A stretch of DNA of 64,000 nt from Lolium rigidum. Its lineage: Eukaryota; Streptophyta; Magnoliopsida; Poales; Poaceae. The notes under the pieces were generated by a model that was given only the letters and a program-made list of their open reading frames with translations, was not told the origin of the DNA and searched no databases. The translations under genes were made by a program, and so were the position numbers. This document shows, piece after piece, positions 41,835 through 54,256 of the stretch. How positions within the stretch are numbered: the first letter of the stretch is position 1; the number at the start of each line of letters is the position of its first letter. The DNA is taken from positions 250,062,510-250,126,509 of the forward strand of contig NC_061512.1 of assembly GCF_022539505.1 (NCBI RefSeq), read 5' to 3'.

Positions 41835-42674
41835 CTATATCTCCTTCGTCTCTTCGGGATTAGTGCGATATGGCGCCCTATTGGGCAGCGATGCTCCGGG
41901 AATCAAGTCAATTTGATGCTCAATACCTCGCAATGGTGGTAGTCCTGCGGGTACCTCCTCCGGAAACACGTCGCCGAATTCCTGCAGAACACTAGAAACA
42001 CCAAGAGGAAGAGGGGTCATGTCGTTAGAAACCAAAACCGTACCCCTGTACAAAAGCACAAGAGGCATGGCCGTAGGATCCTCACTAAATTCTCTCATGT
42101 CTTCTTTGGTGGCTAATGAGACTAAGGAATTCACTCTCTCACTTTTCGTTATATCACTCACGACATTACAATTCTCTCGCCTATCTAGAGGTGCATCCTC
42201 CAAATTAACTTCAATCTTTTGACGAGACTCATTGACAATTTGTTGTGGCGACATAGGCTGTAAGTTAATTTTCTTGCCCTTGTACTCCAAGTGATATGTA
42301 TTGGCACGGCCATTGTGTTGCACGTAACGGTCATAGAGCCAAGGCCGACCCAATAAGAGGTGACAAACCGTCATAGGAACCACATCAAAGTTAATGAAAT
42401 CCTTATACGGTCCAATCGCAAACTCAACACGCACCATGTGGTTTACCTTCATCTCACCATTGTCGCTCAACCACTGAATATAATATGGATGCGGGTGCGG
42501 TAGATACTTCAACTTCAGCTTGGTACATAACTCCTTGCTTGCTAAATTGCGGCAACTCCCACCATCAATAATGACCTTGCAAGCCTTGTCAGGACCAACT
42601 AAAGCTTTGGTTTGGAACAAATTGCAGCGCCGAGTAGATGCACTAGGCAACACATTAAGAGCACGCCGCGACAC
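41835..42674 (-). pseudogene. CRM-like protease region
   Basis: 279 residues with CKVIIDGGSCRNLASKELCT (the protease motif has DGGS), VPMTVCHLLLGRPWLYDRYV and, at the end, FGDVFPEEVPAGLPPLRGIE and HQIDLIPGASLPNRAPYRTN, the lead-in to RT. The catalytic Asp is kept. Confidence 0.8.
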
Positions 42675-43067
42675 AACAATGGTGCGAGCATCGAAGGATA
42701 TGCATCCTCACCATCGTTGTCATAGTCATCATCGTCTGGAGCATTTGGATCAACATCATCTCCAATCTCATACTCATTGTCCTCATTGATAAACATGACT
42801 TTGCGGTTAGGACAATCTCTCTTGAAGTGACCCTTGCCACCACATGTATGGCAAAGCATATCGCGGTTGCGCGTTGTAGACACACCCGTAACCACTCGTA
42901 CTTGCAGCAGATTCGGACTTCTTTGCATTAGATACATTGGAGACCGGTTTGCTAGGCGGAGTAGAGTAAGGAGCGGAGTGCGTCGAAGGCGCCGGCGCCG
43001 TAGAGGGCGCGCGGGGTGTAAAACGCCCAGCTTCCCGTAGCACGTCCCTTAACCTTTGCTTCTTCAA
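42599..43067 (-). pseudogene. CRM-like nucleocapsid zinc knuckle
   Basis: CHTCGGKGHFKRDCPNRK is a CX2CX4HX4C knuckle for RNA packaging, followed by an acidic stretch (DDDDYDNDGEDAYPSML). Upstream, in another frame, a Pro/Ser-rich linker (RFTPRAPSTAPAPSTHSAPY) connects it to the capsid part. Confidence 0.75.
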
Positions 43068-43199
43068 CCAACCGTGATTCAGCCTTCTCTTGCATGATGT
43101 AACAATTGATTCATATTGGTGTAGGTGTAATGACGAACAATGCCTTTAACATCATACTTCAATCCATTGAGAAAACGCTGCATTGTCATCTCTAGAGAC

Positions 43200-43988
43200 T
43201 CACTGGACACGACCACGCCGCATAAGCATCTCCATCTCCATGTAGTACTCATCAACGCTCTTCACACCTTGCCTCAATAGTGTTAGCTTATCAAATATGT
43301 TCCGCATGTAATTTGTAGGCACAAAACGAGAAGTCATAACCTCCTTCATTGCACGCCATGTACGGATAGGCTGCGCACCATCTTCGTCGCGGTTACGAAC
43401 CAAAGAATCCCACCAACGCAATGCATAACCATCAAATTCAGAAGACGCAAGTTTGATCTTCCTATCGTCCGAGTAGTGTGGATGTAAGCTCCATAATTTC
43501 TCAATCTTCAGCTCCCAAGTGAGATATTCTTCAACATCAGCTCCTCCTTCAAACTTGGGTATGGAAAACTTGGGCTTACCCAATCCATCTTCTTCATCTT
43601 GTCCACGACCATTGCGGCCAAGTTGAAACAAGCCACGAGGACGATGACCACGAGGTGCACCACGAGCATTGTGTGCATCATCTTCAAGCTCAGGATCTTC
43701 ATCATCTTCTTGTTGTTGTTGTTGTTGTGCAGTCAAGTTCTCAATAGCAATGAGCATGTCTGCAATATTGCGTTGTATATCCGTTACTTGATCAGCCAAT
43801 CCAGTGACAGTTGCATTAGTAGCATCCATCGTTTGTTTGATCTCATCAACTGTACCCTTAAGCTCATCATCCGTAGTGCGGAATTCACGTCGCATCTCAT
43901 TATGAAGAGCTTCATACTCCCTCCATGTGATGATATCTGCCGAGTTCTTGTTTTCCTGGTTAACAATCTTATTATCACTAGCAGACAT
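43200..43988 (-). pseudogene. CRM-like gag, N-terminal part
   Basis: 262 residues, beginning MSASDNKIVNQENKNSADII. A coiled-coil stretch (residues about 30-90) with a Gln run is followed by an acidic/Gly/Arg linker and the capsid core FSIPKFEGGADVEEYLTWEL, YALRWWDSLVRNRDE and WRAMKEVMTSRFVPTNYMRN. The frame breaks at 43200, before the zinc knuckle. Confidence 0.85.
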
Positions 43989-44933
43989 GATTAGTAGGTT
44001 AGTGCACTAAATCAACAATATATGGTGGTACTCTCACAACTCACTCAAAACTCGATAACAAAAGGAAATCTTACCGTTCCAAAGTAAATTAGTGTTGCTT
44101 ACCACTTGTAGTAACAACTAGTGCACGGATGTAGCGAAGCGAATATCAAGGGTATAAGAACAATCACACGACAAAGCAGGGTATATGTGGGGCTGTAGGT
44201 AGGCTACCTATTTGCACCAATAACAAGCTCTAGCGCCGACCGTAGACAACCAAAGATACTCACACAAGGCGATATAATGGGGCAATGCAACTATATGGAG
44301 GAAAGGTTGCAATGCACAAGAGAGACACTAGCAAAGCTCAACGAGACAGTGCACAAGATTGCTCAACTACGGATGCAGTAAAGAAAACTTAGGCCTTTCA
44401 CTTGATTTCAACTAGCACACACTTTTCTTTTTGTATTTTCTTTTTGTACACACGCAGCTATGTAGCTCTTTTTGCTTCTTTTCTATTTTCTCTTTTTTTG
44501 ATTTTATGACTCAACTCCGTGATAGCACGGCCAACATGATATGCAAAGCACCAAAACCCTAATGAGCAGCCTGTCGAGCGGTAAAACTAGTCTCTTCTGG
44601 GGAAGTTCCTAGTCACGTATATCGAAAGGCTGTAGCTATGGTTTGGACAAACACACTGTATGCTATGGGGACTCGGAGTAAACAAAAACTGACTCTAGAT
44701 GATAAACTAGATGAAAACACAAACCCTAACAATTCTACTAGACAAAAGATAAAGGTACGCAAAAACAACTACGAAAAGCAACTAAAACTCGAAATTAGTG
44801 CAATCTATGGCTATGGCAAACCCTAACCCTAATTTTTTTTTGGCTTTTTCTGGATAGGAGAACACTCACAACTCAACTATGGGGTGGATTGTGGATGGCT
44901 TACCGAGGAAAACCGGAAATCTCGATACCAAGA
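43989..44933 (-). repeat. Leader of the CRM-like element, with primer-binding site
   Basis: No gene. On the minus strand TTGGTATCGAGAT directly follows the 5' LTR (about 44920-44933), resembling an initiator tRNA-Met primer site (TGGTATC...). The rest is the untranslated leader to the gag ATG at 43988. Confidence 0.6.
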
Positions 44934-46035
44934 TGATAAGGGGTGGCCCGATCTTCTCGATAGCTAATGGTGGTGATGCCGATCACGGATGATGGCAGCG
45001 GAGATACACGACGATGAAGTGGATGATAACTTGTATGACGCAACGAGATCTCTCGATTGGTCCCCGTCGCGCATGCAACAGCTCTCAACCCCGCAAGATA
45101 TTCGCAACTCCACACACTTGCGCACGTAGCCGCCGACCACGAAGCGGTAAGTTGCAACCGTCTAATTCCCAATGGAACAAGCAGATCACACAAGACTTAA
45201 ACAGGATCTACACAATATCCAAGCAATATGGTGTAGGGAATTCAATAGTTTTGCAGAGCAAACAACTAAGAACTAGGGTTTATCTTAAACGTGGTCTAAA
45301 ACAGCTAGGGGTCGTCCAAGGCACTTATATAGGCGTCCGGGACGAGTTCTGGTCGAAAAAATACAAGTAAAACCGACCCGCAATAGATCTGGTCGAGACA
45401 GGACTCGGACATGTCCGGTCCGGGGTCCGGTCGACCGGGCCGTGGACCGGCCGGTCCGGTTGCGGTCCGGTCAACCGGGCTGTGGACCGGGCTGTCCGGC
45501 CGGTGGTCCGGTCAACTGGGCTGTAGACCGGAAACCGCGAGTTTCCGGTTTTCGTCCGTACGAGGGGCTTCCTCCGGTTGATGTCCGGCTTGCGACCGGT
45601 CGACCGGCCGTGGACCGGGCTGGCCGGTCCGCGGGCCGGTCCGACCGGGTTCTGGACCGGCCTGGACTTCTTCTTCTCCTCTCGCGCATGCCTCCCGCTC
45701 CTCCCTCGCGCGTCCATGAGATATCTTCATGTCCGGCTCCATGTCCAGCCTTCACGGCCATCTTGACGTCCGTCTTCATGTCCAGCTGCTCCTCTCCTCG
45801 TGCGATGCTCGTCTCCTCTTGATACCTCGATGATACATAAGTAATAGGACTTAGGCGAGATAAAGTTCTCATCAATCAAAGTATCGTTTAGAAACAAGTT
45901 CACTGTTGTTTAAGTAGCTTCGCACGAGCTCGTGTCATTGGTCCAATCCTGACTTCATTGGACTTGAGCTTCACAGCAGGTTCATCTTCAGTTGGTAATG
46001 ACGGAGGTAGTAGTGAGGTAGGGATGTCCTCATCA
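44934..46035 (-). repeat. 5' LTR of the CRM-like element
   Basis: 1102 bases, near-identical to 38280-39357, differing mainly by small indels in the GGTCCGG-rich part (45415-45660) and a short extra segment near 45690-45705. Ends at 46035 next to TCCTA. Confidence 0.88.
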
Positions 46036-46068
46036 TCCTATGGCATCTGTTTGTTCCCCACGACGACA

Positions 46069-46783
46069 GTTGGCGCCCACCGTGGGGCATGAAGTGGCGC
46101 TTGCTGGAGTTCATATTCGGGCGGGCATCCTCGACATCAACGGCGAGCGCACGGTGTCCGCGCTCGTGCAACGCATCTACAACATGGACTTCATCAACGA
46201 CAATGCAGCCGCTTCGCCAACGGCGGCAAGTTCCCGCAGAACGGCCGCACCATCGAAGTTCGGCGAAGCATCCGCGTCTATTTCGGCACCGTTCCCGTGC
46301 GCCGGCGCCTCTCACCGGTGCCGGTGGCGCCGGATCCGCCAAGATGGTTGTGCGCCGGCCGCGCCGCCGGCAAGCGTGGAGGTCATGATGGCCGGTGCGG
46401 TCAACGCCGGCAAGGGAGCCGTGGAGGAAGGAAATGAACGCGCGGCATCAACCCGCCCGGCAAACCGCCGCCGGAGCGTGACGCAGCGCCGCGGGAGCAT
46501 CGTCGCCACCACCGGCAACACCTCTTCAAGCGGCGATGCACACGCCGGCCACGCCCATCGCGCGTAACATCGACCCGGCAAAGGCTCGGGAGGAGCTGGA
46601 GGCCACGCGCAAGGCCCCGCTTCATCGGTGGCGCCGACATCATCCGGGCGCAGCGCGAGCTGAACCTCACCCTACGTGAGTATAATGCTACCCATGGCTT
46701 TGCTTCGGTTAGTGCTCATGCCGCTAGGATACCGGAAAACCGGCTTAAAGCTCGTAATCTAGATCGAGTTTGCGCAAAGAAGT
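46069..46783 (+). pseudogene. Tat element leader and start of gag
   Basis: The primer-binding site TGGCGCCCACCGTGGGGC is at 46071-46088, two bases after the LTR end; I do not assign the tRNA. The following 700 bases are GC-rich and broken into short frames (EEVIFG-like absent; AREELEATRKA near 46580). It ends at the scaffold gap, so gag is not visible. Confidence 0.5.
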
Positions 46784-46883
46784 NNNNNNNNNNNNNNNNN
46801 NNNNNNNNNNNNNNNNNNNNNNNNNNNNNNNNNNNNNNNNNNNNNNNNNNNNNNNNNNNNNNNNNNNNNNNNNNNNNNNNNNN
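46784..46883. other. Scaffold gap of 100 N
   Basis: Exactly 100 N inside the Tat element between the gag leader and RNase H. The missing gag, protease and RT show that more than 100 bases are likely absent. Confidence 0.99.
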
Positions 46884-47280
46884 GGGAGATCACCTCCGGT
46901 ATGTTTTACAAGTGCACTTCGGGGCATCAAACAATGTCGGCGAGTATGAAGCTCTAATACACGGGCTTAAGGTCGCAAAGGAAATCGGAGCGCTCCGGAT
47001 CATTTGCTACGGCGATTCAGATCCGGTGGTGCAACGGTGTTCGGAGATTGGGATGCAAAAGATGCGAACATGGCCTCATACTGGTTCCATGTGCAAAAGA
47101 TTGCCGGCTTCTTCGAGGGATGTGAGTTTCACCATGTACCACGGGCTGAAAATGAAGCCGCGGATGCTCTATCCAAGTTGGGCTCATCTAGACAAGAAAT
47201 TCCACCCGGAATAGCCTTGGCACATCTAAGAATTCCATCAATCAAGCCAAGCCCGGAGTCGGAATCAATTTTCGTACGGA
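46884..47280 (+). pseudogene. Tat element RNase H
   Basis: VHFGASNNVGEYEALIHGLK and IICYGDSDPVVQ are in one frame to about 47040; FGDWDAKDANMASYWFHVQK and FHHVPRAENEAADALSKLGS follow in another. These are conserved RNase H motifs (GEYEAL, DS, NxxADALS). A single small indel near 47035 separates the two. Confidence 0.8.
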
Positions 47281-47287
47281 ATCGCAT

Positions 47288-48718
47288 GTGGTGCCAATGG
47301 AGATTGACGAAGGAAACCCGGGGACTGTTCCGACAAACTCGGGGACTGTACCGGTAAACTCGGAAACTGCGACGCCCATGCCGGAAGAGGCAATGCTCGT
47401 GGACAGTATGGACATAGACATGCCGGTGTTCGTGGTTAGGGAAGCACCATCTTGGGTTAAACCTATTAAGGAATTCCTGGTCAACGGCACCTTGCCGGTT
47501 GACGAAAATGAATCCAGAAGGATACAGAGGAGGTCCAAAGCTTACACTATCATCAACGGTGAGGCATACAAAAGAAGTGTCACCGGTGTCCTACAAAGAT
47601 GTGTGGAGCCGGAAGAAGGAAGAGAAATGCTTGAGGAGATTCATCGAGGAGAATGCGGGCACCACGCTTCGTCAAGGGCACTGGTGGCAAAAGTGTTCCG
47701 GCATGGATTCTATTGGCCAACGGCTTTGGAAAATGCGGAGGATATGGTAAGAAAATGCAATGGGTGCCAAGGTACGCCAAGCGGAACCATACCCCATCAT
47801 CCGGTTTAAAAACCATACCGCTAACTTGGCCATTCGCTGTCTGGTGCCTGGACATGGTTGGACCATTTAAAACCGCAAGGGGAAACATGACCCACATCTT
47901 GGTAATGGTAGATAAGTTCACCAAGTGGCTGGAAGTGAAGCCTATCGCAAAATGTGATGGCCACACGGCGGTTAAATTCCTAAAAGATGTAACTCTGCGG
48001 TATGGATACCCGCACAGTATCATAACTGACAATGGCTCAAACTTTGCTCAAGGAGAGTTCAAAAGATTTTGTGAAGACAAGAACATCCGGTTGGATTTGT
48101 GCTCAGTGGCGCACCCACAAGGCAATGGCCAAGTTGAAAGAACGAATGCTTTGGTACTCTCCGGTATCAAACCAAGACTCATTGATGCAATGGAAAAATC
48201 GCCGGGATGTTGGATCGATGAGCTACCATCGGTCGTTGTGGAGCCTAAGAACAACTCCGAACCGGTCTACCGGATACACGCCATTCTTCATGGTTTATGG
48301 GGCAGAAGCGGTCATACCAACCGACATTCTCCATGATTCCCCAAGGGTGCAACTCTACACCGAAGAAGAGGTAAAGGAAGCCCGGGAAAATGATGTGCAC
48401 TTGCTAGAAGAAGCAAGAGAACTAGCTCTGGCAAGAACAGCCATTTATCAGCAAAACCTCAGACGCTATCATAGCCGGAAGGTTAATCCAAGAGTGTTCC
48501 GAGAAGGGGACCTGGTGCTACGCCTGGTGCAGCGCACTGAAGGCCGGCACAAGCTTTCCCCTCCATGGGAAGGACCTTTCATTGTGAGCAAGGCTCTCCA
48601 CAATGATGCCTATTACCTAATTGATGCACGGGAATGGAAGAAGGGAAAGGCGGACAAGTCGGGAGAAGAGACCAAACGCCCATGGAATGTAGCTTTGTTG
48701 CGTCCTTTCTACTCTTGA
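47288..48718 (+). pseudogene. Tat element integrase
   Basis: Zinc finger: RGECGHHASSRAL...CNGCQ (47640-47775). Core: VWCLDMVGPFKTARG (Asp), IITDNGSNFAQGEF (Asp), GNGQVERTNALVL (Glu). Then YTPFFMVYGAEAVIPTDILH, LRRYHSRKVNPRVFREGDLV and PPWEGPFIVSKALHNDAYYL, ending NVALLRPFYS at 48718. Frame changes near 47775 and 48250 break it. The catalytic triad is otherwise intact. Confidence 0.88.
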
Positions 48719-49413
48719 AGTGATGCTGTAAGAGTTCCTTTTTGTACCTTAATTGCTATGAATAAAAAGATGTCGGAACCTCGAATGAATCTCGGGGACT
48801 ACCCTTCCTAAGTTGCATGAAACATGTTTATTTTTTCTGTTACCGGTTGCTTATTGAGTGTTTTTTCTTTCCGGTTTAGTAGTGTGCTAGACCATACCGG
48901 AGTCTTCGACTCTGCTGTTGTCCATAACTTGGCTTCATGGCAAGCAAGATAAACCGGTAGGGGATAAGCACATGAACTGTGGAAGGAGAGAGCAGGAAAG
49001 AACAATCCGGAAAATTTAACTAACCCCGGTTATACCGGTTTTTTGCAAAAGTTTTGAGTTATTTCTAAGTTCAAGAAAATGCTTGCTTGGTAAAAGAACT
49101 TTGTGCTCATACGCCAAAAACGCCCAGAGAAGGTAGGCAGAGCCAAGGCAAAAGAGCCAAGTATGCATCAATTGGATGCGGAAACAATTTCGGAATCATT
49201 GCAAGTGCAAGAAAAGGCAACTAAACAAGCGAATATCTTAAGACAAACATAACTTAGTAAGTTACCGGTACAGCTTACCGCATAGAATGTTGCAGCACAA
49301 ACCAAAAGGTTAAGTTTTATCTTACATCATAAACCCCGGCATACCGGGGTAGAATTTGACAAGTTTTGTGACAAAGTAACCAGGAACATGTGATATCTTG
49401 TAACAAGACAAAA
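48719..49413 (+). other. Noncoding spacer between integrase and antisense gene
   Basis: About 700 bases with no gene. It is the convergent 3' end of pol and of the antisense gene, so it should hold terminators for both; repeated ACCGG motifs are scattered through it. No clear polyadenylation signal was identified beyond an AATAAA at 48761-48766 (plus strand). Confidence 0.5.
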
Positions 49414-52400
49414 TCAGGCAGCAGGGGCTTCCGGGGGAGCAGCGCCGGCATCAGGAGTTGGCGGTGGCACGTCCTCGCCTTCATCTTCCTCCTCCTCGCT
49501 CAGATAATCTTTGACATCTTCAGGAGGGGGGATGAAGGTGCGCATCTCAGCGTACTCCGCAATGTGGTACGCGCGGTCCTGCCGCTTAGCGGTAAGAACC
49601 GGGTCCACATCGGTGGGAGCACCTTCGCGCACGCCGACAAAAGCATCCAGATCTAGCTCCGGATACCAGGAGCAGGCGATGCAGAGCGCAGAGTCCGCTC
49701 CGGCGCGGGCAGCAGAGCACTGCCACTCCCGGATCCGCCGGCAGGCACCCTTCAAGCGATCGCTGATAAGGGAGAAGGTGTCGGGCACCGCTTCGCCGGG
49801 CCAGAGGGTCTTGAAGAGCTGGGAGGCCACCTCAGGGATGTCGGAAAGATTCCGGTCCACCGAGCGCATGTGCGAGACCCGGGCGTTTAAAGCAACCAAG
49901 TGATCATAGGGATCCCAAGGTGCACCCAACTTGTTGCCGGCCTGCTGCGCCCGGTGTTCCGCAACCTTCTTTATGGCATGAGCCTGGGAGTCCGGAAAGA
50001 GCCCTACGAGACAAACGAAAGCTAAGTACGTGGTACCAGAATGAATAAGCTTGTAACGTAAACCGGAAAAGAGAAAAGGAGAAACATACGAAGGGCAAGC
50101 GCGTCAGTCCGCGCGACCAGAAGGTCATATTCCTTCTGTTCCGCTTTCAACCGCGCAACTTCGCCCTCGGCTGCTTTCTGGGCCTTCTTGGCCTCCTCCG
50201 CGGCAGCCTTGTGCGCTTTTGCGGCCTTGCCCTCGGCTGCTTTTAGCGCCTTGGCGCCCTCCTCCAGCTCTGCCTGCAACACCACATTGGCGTTGCCGGC
50301 ATCCTCCAGCGCCTCGTTAAGCCTGGCCTCCGCGGCAGCCTCAACGGCCTTCAGCTCCTCAGCATGCCGAACTCCGGCCTGGATAGCCTGGTCCTTGAGC
50401 TCTGTGGAAATCTCCTTCTGGGCCGCCAGGGCCTTCTGGTGATCCCGGATGAGCTGCTGCTTTTCAGCTAAAGCCGGAAAAGAAGATGTTAACAAAAAAC
50501 ACAAAGACAGATGAGATATAGAAAAGCAAGTTAACCGGAAAAATAGAAGTTATACCTTGGAGTGTGGCAATCTGGGCTTTGAGGGCCTCAATGGAGGCTT
50601 CCGGAATAGCTGTTGCATGGAAAAAACTTGTAAGTAACAAAGGAAAGAAAACCTTCCGGTAAAAAGATGTCGGAGGCACCAAGATTACCTTGGCACTGGC
50701 TATGTGCTTCAGCAAGGCTCCGGTGCTCCCATAGAAGCTCCTCAAAGAGAGCTTTCCGGGCGTCGGCCGTGCTCTGTTTAAGGAAATGATGTTAGTGAAG
50801 AACAAAGGATTTTGACCCGAAACTCAGGGACTGGTGATACCGGTTTCGTGCATTTCTAGTAAGTTTTGCGTTAAGAGTTGCACCCTAAACCCAAAACTCG
50901 GGGACTGGGAGTTTGCGGCATCTTTAAAAAGAGAATTTTGCGCTAAGAGCAAGCTCTCAACCCAAAACTCGGGGACTGGGAGTTTGCGGTAAGAAAGATG
51001 CCGGTTTCGGAAATTCTTTAAAAGAAAATTTTGCGCTAAGAGCAAGCTCTCAACCCAAAACTCGGGGACTGGGAGTTTGCGGTAAGAAAGATGCCGGTTT
51101 CGGAAATTCTTTAAAAGAAAGTTTTGCGCTAAGAGTTGCACTCTAAACCCAAAACTCGGGGACTGGGAGGATAGACAAGATCCGGAAAGAGGAAAACCGG
51201 CATCAAGAAAATTTACAAGAAAAGTTGATAGAACTTACCACCACGTTGGCGGTGGCGTCGTACCACGCGCTGTCGAACTCCTTCACGGCACGCTTGAGGC
51301 GCGAGAAGTGTTCTTCGATAGAGCGAGGGCCGGCAGGATCTCGGCGCCGGGAGGCGGTCCTCCCCAAGCCGCGGGTGGCTACGGAGATGTCCGCATCGTT
51401 CCAGCGCTGGGCGTAAGGGAGGAGAGGCCCCAAGTCTTGGCCTCCGCGCTTAAGCTCAACGATCCGGCCGAAGAGGCCGGAAGGTTTGTCTCGGACCACC
51501 ATGGCGGCAGGCCCGGTGTGCAGCACTAAGGGCTGCGAGCCGCTTGAGGCGCTGCCGTCCGTGGCCTTTCCGCGGGACGCCCCCGGCTTCAGATAGTCGG
51601 TGATCTTGAGGGACGCCGGCGGCGGCTTGGGCGCGGTCGCGGAAGCTCCTTGGGTCGGTGGAGGTGTTGGCGTGGGCCCGGTTGCCTCAGGAGCAGAGTT
51701 TTCCGGTGGCGGCGGCGGTGCTGAAGTTTCCGGCGCGGAAGCTTCCGGCGCGGTCTTGGAGGAGGTTTTCTTCCTTTTCTTCTTCTCCAGGACGGGAGGA
51801 ACAGAAGGTTCCGCCCGCCCGGCAGGTTCTTTTCCGGCGCCCATGTTGCTGGCGCCGGTGTCTTGGGTCTCTGGAGGGGAGGCAAAGTCCTCCTCCGCGC
51901 GGGGATCTGGCGGTGTAGGGGCCGCGCGCCCCGAACTTGTTGTGCCCCCGCGAGGGAGGCAGAGGTGTTGCCGGCACCAGATGGTGCCGGGCTGGAGTGA
52001 GGAGGAGGAGTCGAGGTCCTGGCAGAGCCGGCAGAGCCCTCTGGCCTGGGGCCAAGCTTGAGCGCGGGACTGAGAGAGAGAAAAGAAGAAGGTTGGGAAA
52101 AAAGCAACCGGAAAAGAACTTGGTGAAAACAGAACGAGCAGAAAAAAGAAGCCTTACCCGGTGGCCGTCGGCATCTGCTTGCCCTTGTGGCGCCTCATGG
52201 CAACGACCTTACCCGTGACGGGTTCGGTCCGGAAGCGCTTGGCAGGGGGGGGTTGGCTTGAGCCGGCATCGAGGTCGGGGTCTAATTCTTCTTGCCCTCG
52301 GGCCGTGAGTTCTCGGGCCATGAGTTTGTCCACAAACTCTTGGCTCGCCTCGGCCTGCAGCGGCGCCACATGCTCATGGACCTGTGGGTTGAGGTTGGCT

Positions 52401-53773
52401 GAGGGCGCATCTACAGAAGAACTATAGCAAAAGGATATGAGAGGAATGAAAGAAAAGCTACCTCAAGGATGGTCAGTTCATCAGACGAACCGGAAGGTTC
52501 CGGCAGAGCTTTGCCAAGGCGCGCGGCTGGGGTCCGGCCCATCTTCAAGTCCTTCCAGAAGATGACGGGGTCAGGATCAAACTTGTCGAGACCGCGCTTC
52601 CGGCAACGGCCTCGCCGGTCAGATTCGATGTCGGGGAAACGGTCCTTGGCCTGAAAGAACAAAAGAGAGAAAAGGAGGTTAACCGCAATGAAAGCTTCCG
52701 GTAAACCGACCCGAGTTGCGTAATTTCTTACTTCTTGGGTCGGAGGATTAGTAGAGCTAAGAGGCCGGAGGCCCCATTCCCACTCTTCCGGCATGGAGGT
52801 CTGGCAGATCTGCCTGGCCTTAAGGACAACGTCCTTCTTGCTGAGAGGAAGCCCGGTGATCTTGGTAGGATCACCAGGGCCATACATCTCGCACATCTTG
52901 TGGGAGCGGCGCTGGAGAGGAAGCACCCGGTGCGAGATGAAGGTGCGGATGATATCGTCGGAGCAGATGCCGGTGTCCTTCATCTGCTGTTTCATAAAAC
53001 GTATAATCCGGTTTGTCTCATTGTGAGACTCCTTCGGATTGTAGCTCCAATTGGTCTTTGAGGGCGGCGCCGGATCAAAAGGTGGCAGATCGATGAGATC
53101 TGCGGGGCCGTTGTTCTTAACGTAAAAGAAGGTCCCTTGCCATGACCGGCATGACTCGAGACCGGAAAACTTGAAAAAGGGGCTCCCTTGACGGGAGCCG
53201 ATGATGCAAGACCCGCATTGTACGGGGGGTTTGGGTTTAGGAATGTCTAAGCCCTGAACGGAATTAATCCGAAGGGCGAAGAATCGAGCGAACGTCTCGC
53301 GAGTGGGACGAATGCCGATGTAAGCCTCCATGAAGGTGGCATAGCAGGAGAGGTAGAAAATGGCGTTGCCGGGAAGGTGGTGAGGTTGGAGTTTATAAAA
53401 ATCGAGGAAACTCCGGAAAAAAGAAGAGACAGGGAAGGCCGAAGCCGCGCTCAAAGTGAGCAAGGAAAACGACGCGTTCGCCGGGGTTAGGCACCGGTTC
53501 GATCTCGTCATCAGGAATCCGGCAGGAAACTCCTTCCGGAATCCTCCGGGACCGGTATAACCAGTCAATCTCATACTTACTCACGCTGGAGCCCATCCAG
53601 GCTCCGCGGGTGACCTCGGAAGAGTCAGCGCCGGAAGCTTGGCTAGAGCTACCGGCATCTTGTTCTTGGGCGCTATCAGTTTCCATCTGCGCGAGATCTG
53701 CGCTGACCCCGTCAGATGCGGGATCTTCCGGGTTACTGGAAGAGGAAGTGGAAACGTATAGTTCGGAAGACAT
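49414..53773 (-). CDS. Tat-element antisense gene, eight exons
   Basis: Minus-strand exons by GT-AG and homology to 1106-4139: 53773-52732, 52650-52462, 52410-52158, 52070-51239, 50773-50699, 50609-50556, 50467-50091, 50003-49414. Exon 1 starts MSSELYVSTSSSS and holds the conserved domain (FYKLQPHHLPGNAIFYLSCY, SWQGTFFYVKN, HRVLPLQRRS); a one-base shift near 53430 interrupts it. Exon 3 has a basic KRFR patch; exon 4 is Pro/Ser-rich with KKKRKK and another shift near 51945; exon 7 is a long Ala/Glu coiled coil; exon 8 ends acidic (EEEEDEGEDVPPPTPDAG). Function unknown. Two shifts suggest decay or sequencing error. Confidence 0.7.
50818..51170 (-). repeat. Intronic tandem repeat, about 93-base unit
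   Basis: The phrase CCAAAACTCGGGGACTGGGA starts at 50891, 50962, 51055 and 51149, with a degenerate copy at about 50818. The units are 71, 93 and 94 bases. It lies within the intron between exons 4 and 5 of the antisense gene. Confidence 0.85.
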
Positions 53774-54256
53774 TCGGATTTGAGAGTTTTCGGTATCTAC
53801 TCGGAAAAACAGATTCCCCAAGAACTACCCCCACGAGAAGATCTACGAAGGAGAGAAAAAGCAAAGAAAAGGAAAGAATAAATACGTTTTCAACTCAAGA
53901 TCTGAACTGCAAGCAAAAGAGGATTAAACGTGAGTAAGGCCTAACCTGAGGCGGCAGAGTCGCAGAAGGAGAGGTTCGCCGGCGTTTGGGCGAGCTTGCC
54001 GTAGGCGTAGAGGTCCGTCGACGGTGGGGCGGAGAAGAACTTGAAGGAGCTTCAATGTCGTGGCCGAGAAGAAGGCGCCGCGGAAGTTTTTCCCGCGGTG
54101 AAGTCCGGCGGCGTCCGGCGGCGCGCTGGTGAAGGTTTGCTGGGCGGCGGAACTCGAGCGAGCAAAAGGAGCGGCGGAGGCGTGCGAGCGAGAAACGGTA
54201 GTGCGCAAGGAAGTGGAAAGTGCGAAGAAGAAGAAGGAGAAGGGGCGGTTTTGCCC

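Larger units (their letters stand above)
38280..46035 (-). mobile_element. CRM-like chromovirus (Gypsy), minus strand, nested in the Tat LTR
   Basis: LTRs 38280-39357 and 44934-46035; on the minus strand they start TGATGAGGACATCCCTACC and end CCTTATCA. Target duplication TCCTA (38275-38279, 46036-46040). All domains are present on the minus strand: gag, CCHC knuckle, protease, RT, RNase H, integrase, and a C-terminal frame that reads on into the 3' LTR. Such read-through into the LTR and LTRs beginning TGATGA(G/A)GACATCC point to the CRM clade. Several frameshifts. Confidence 0.88.

Noticed and set aside
50818..51170. CRISPR-like spaced repeats
   Set aside because: The units are diverged tandem copies without unique spacers, inside a plant retrotransposon intron.
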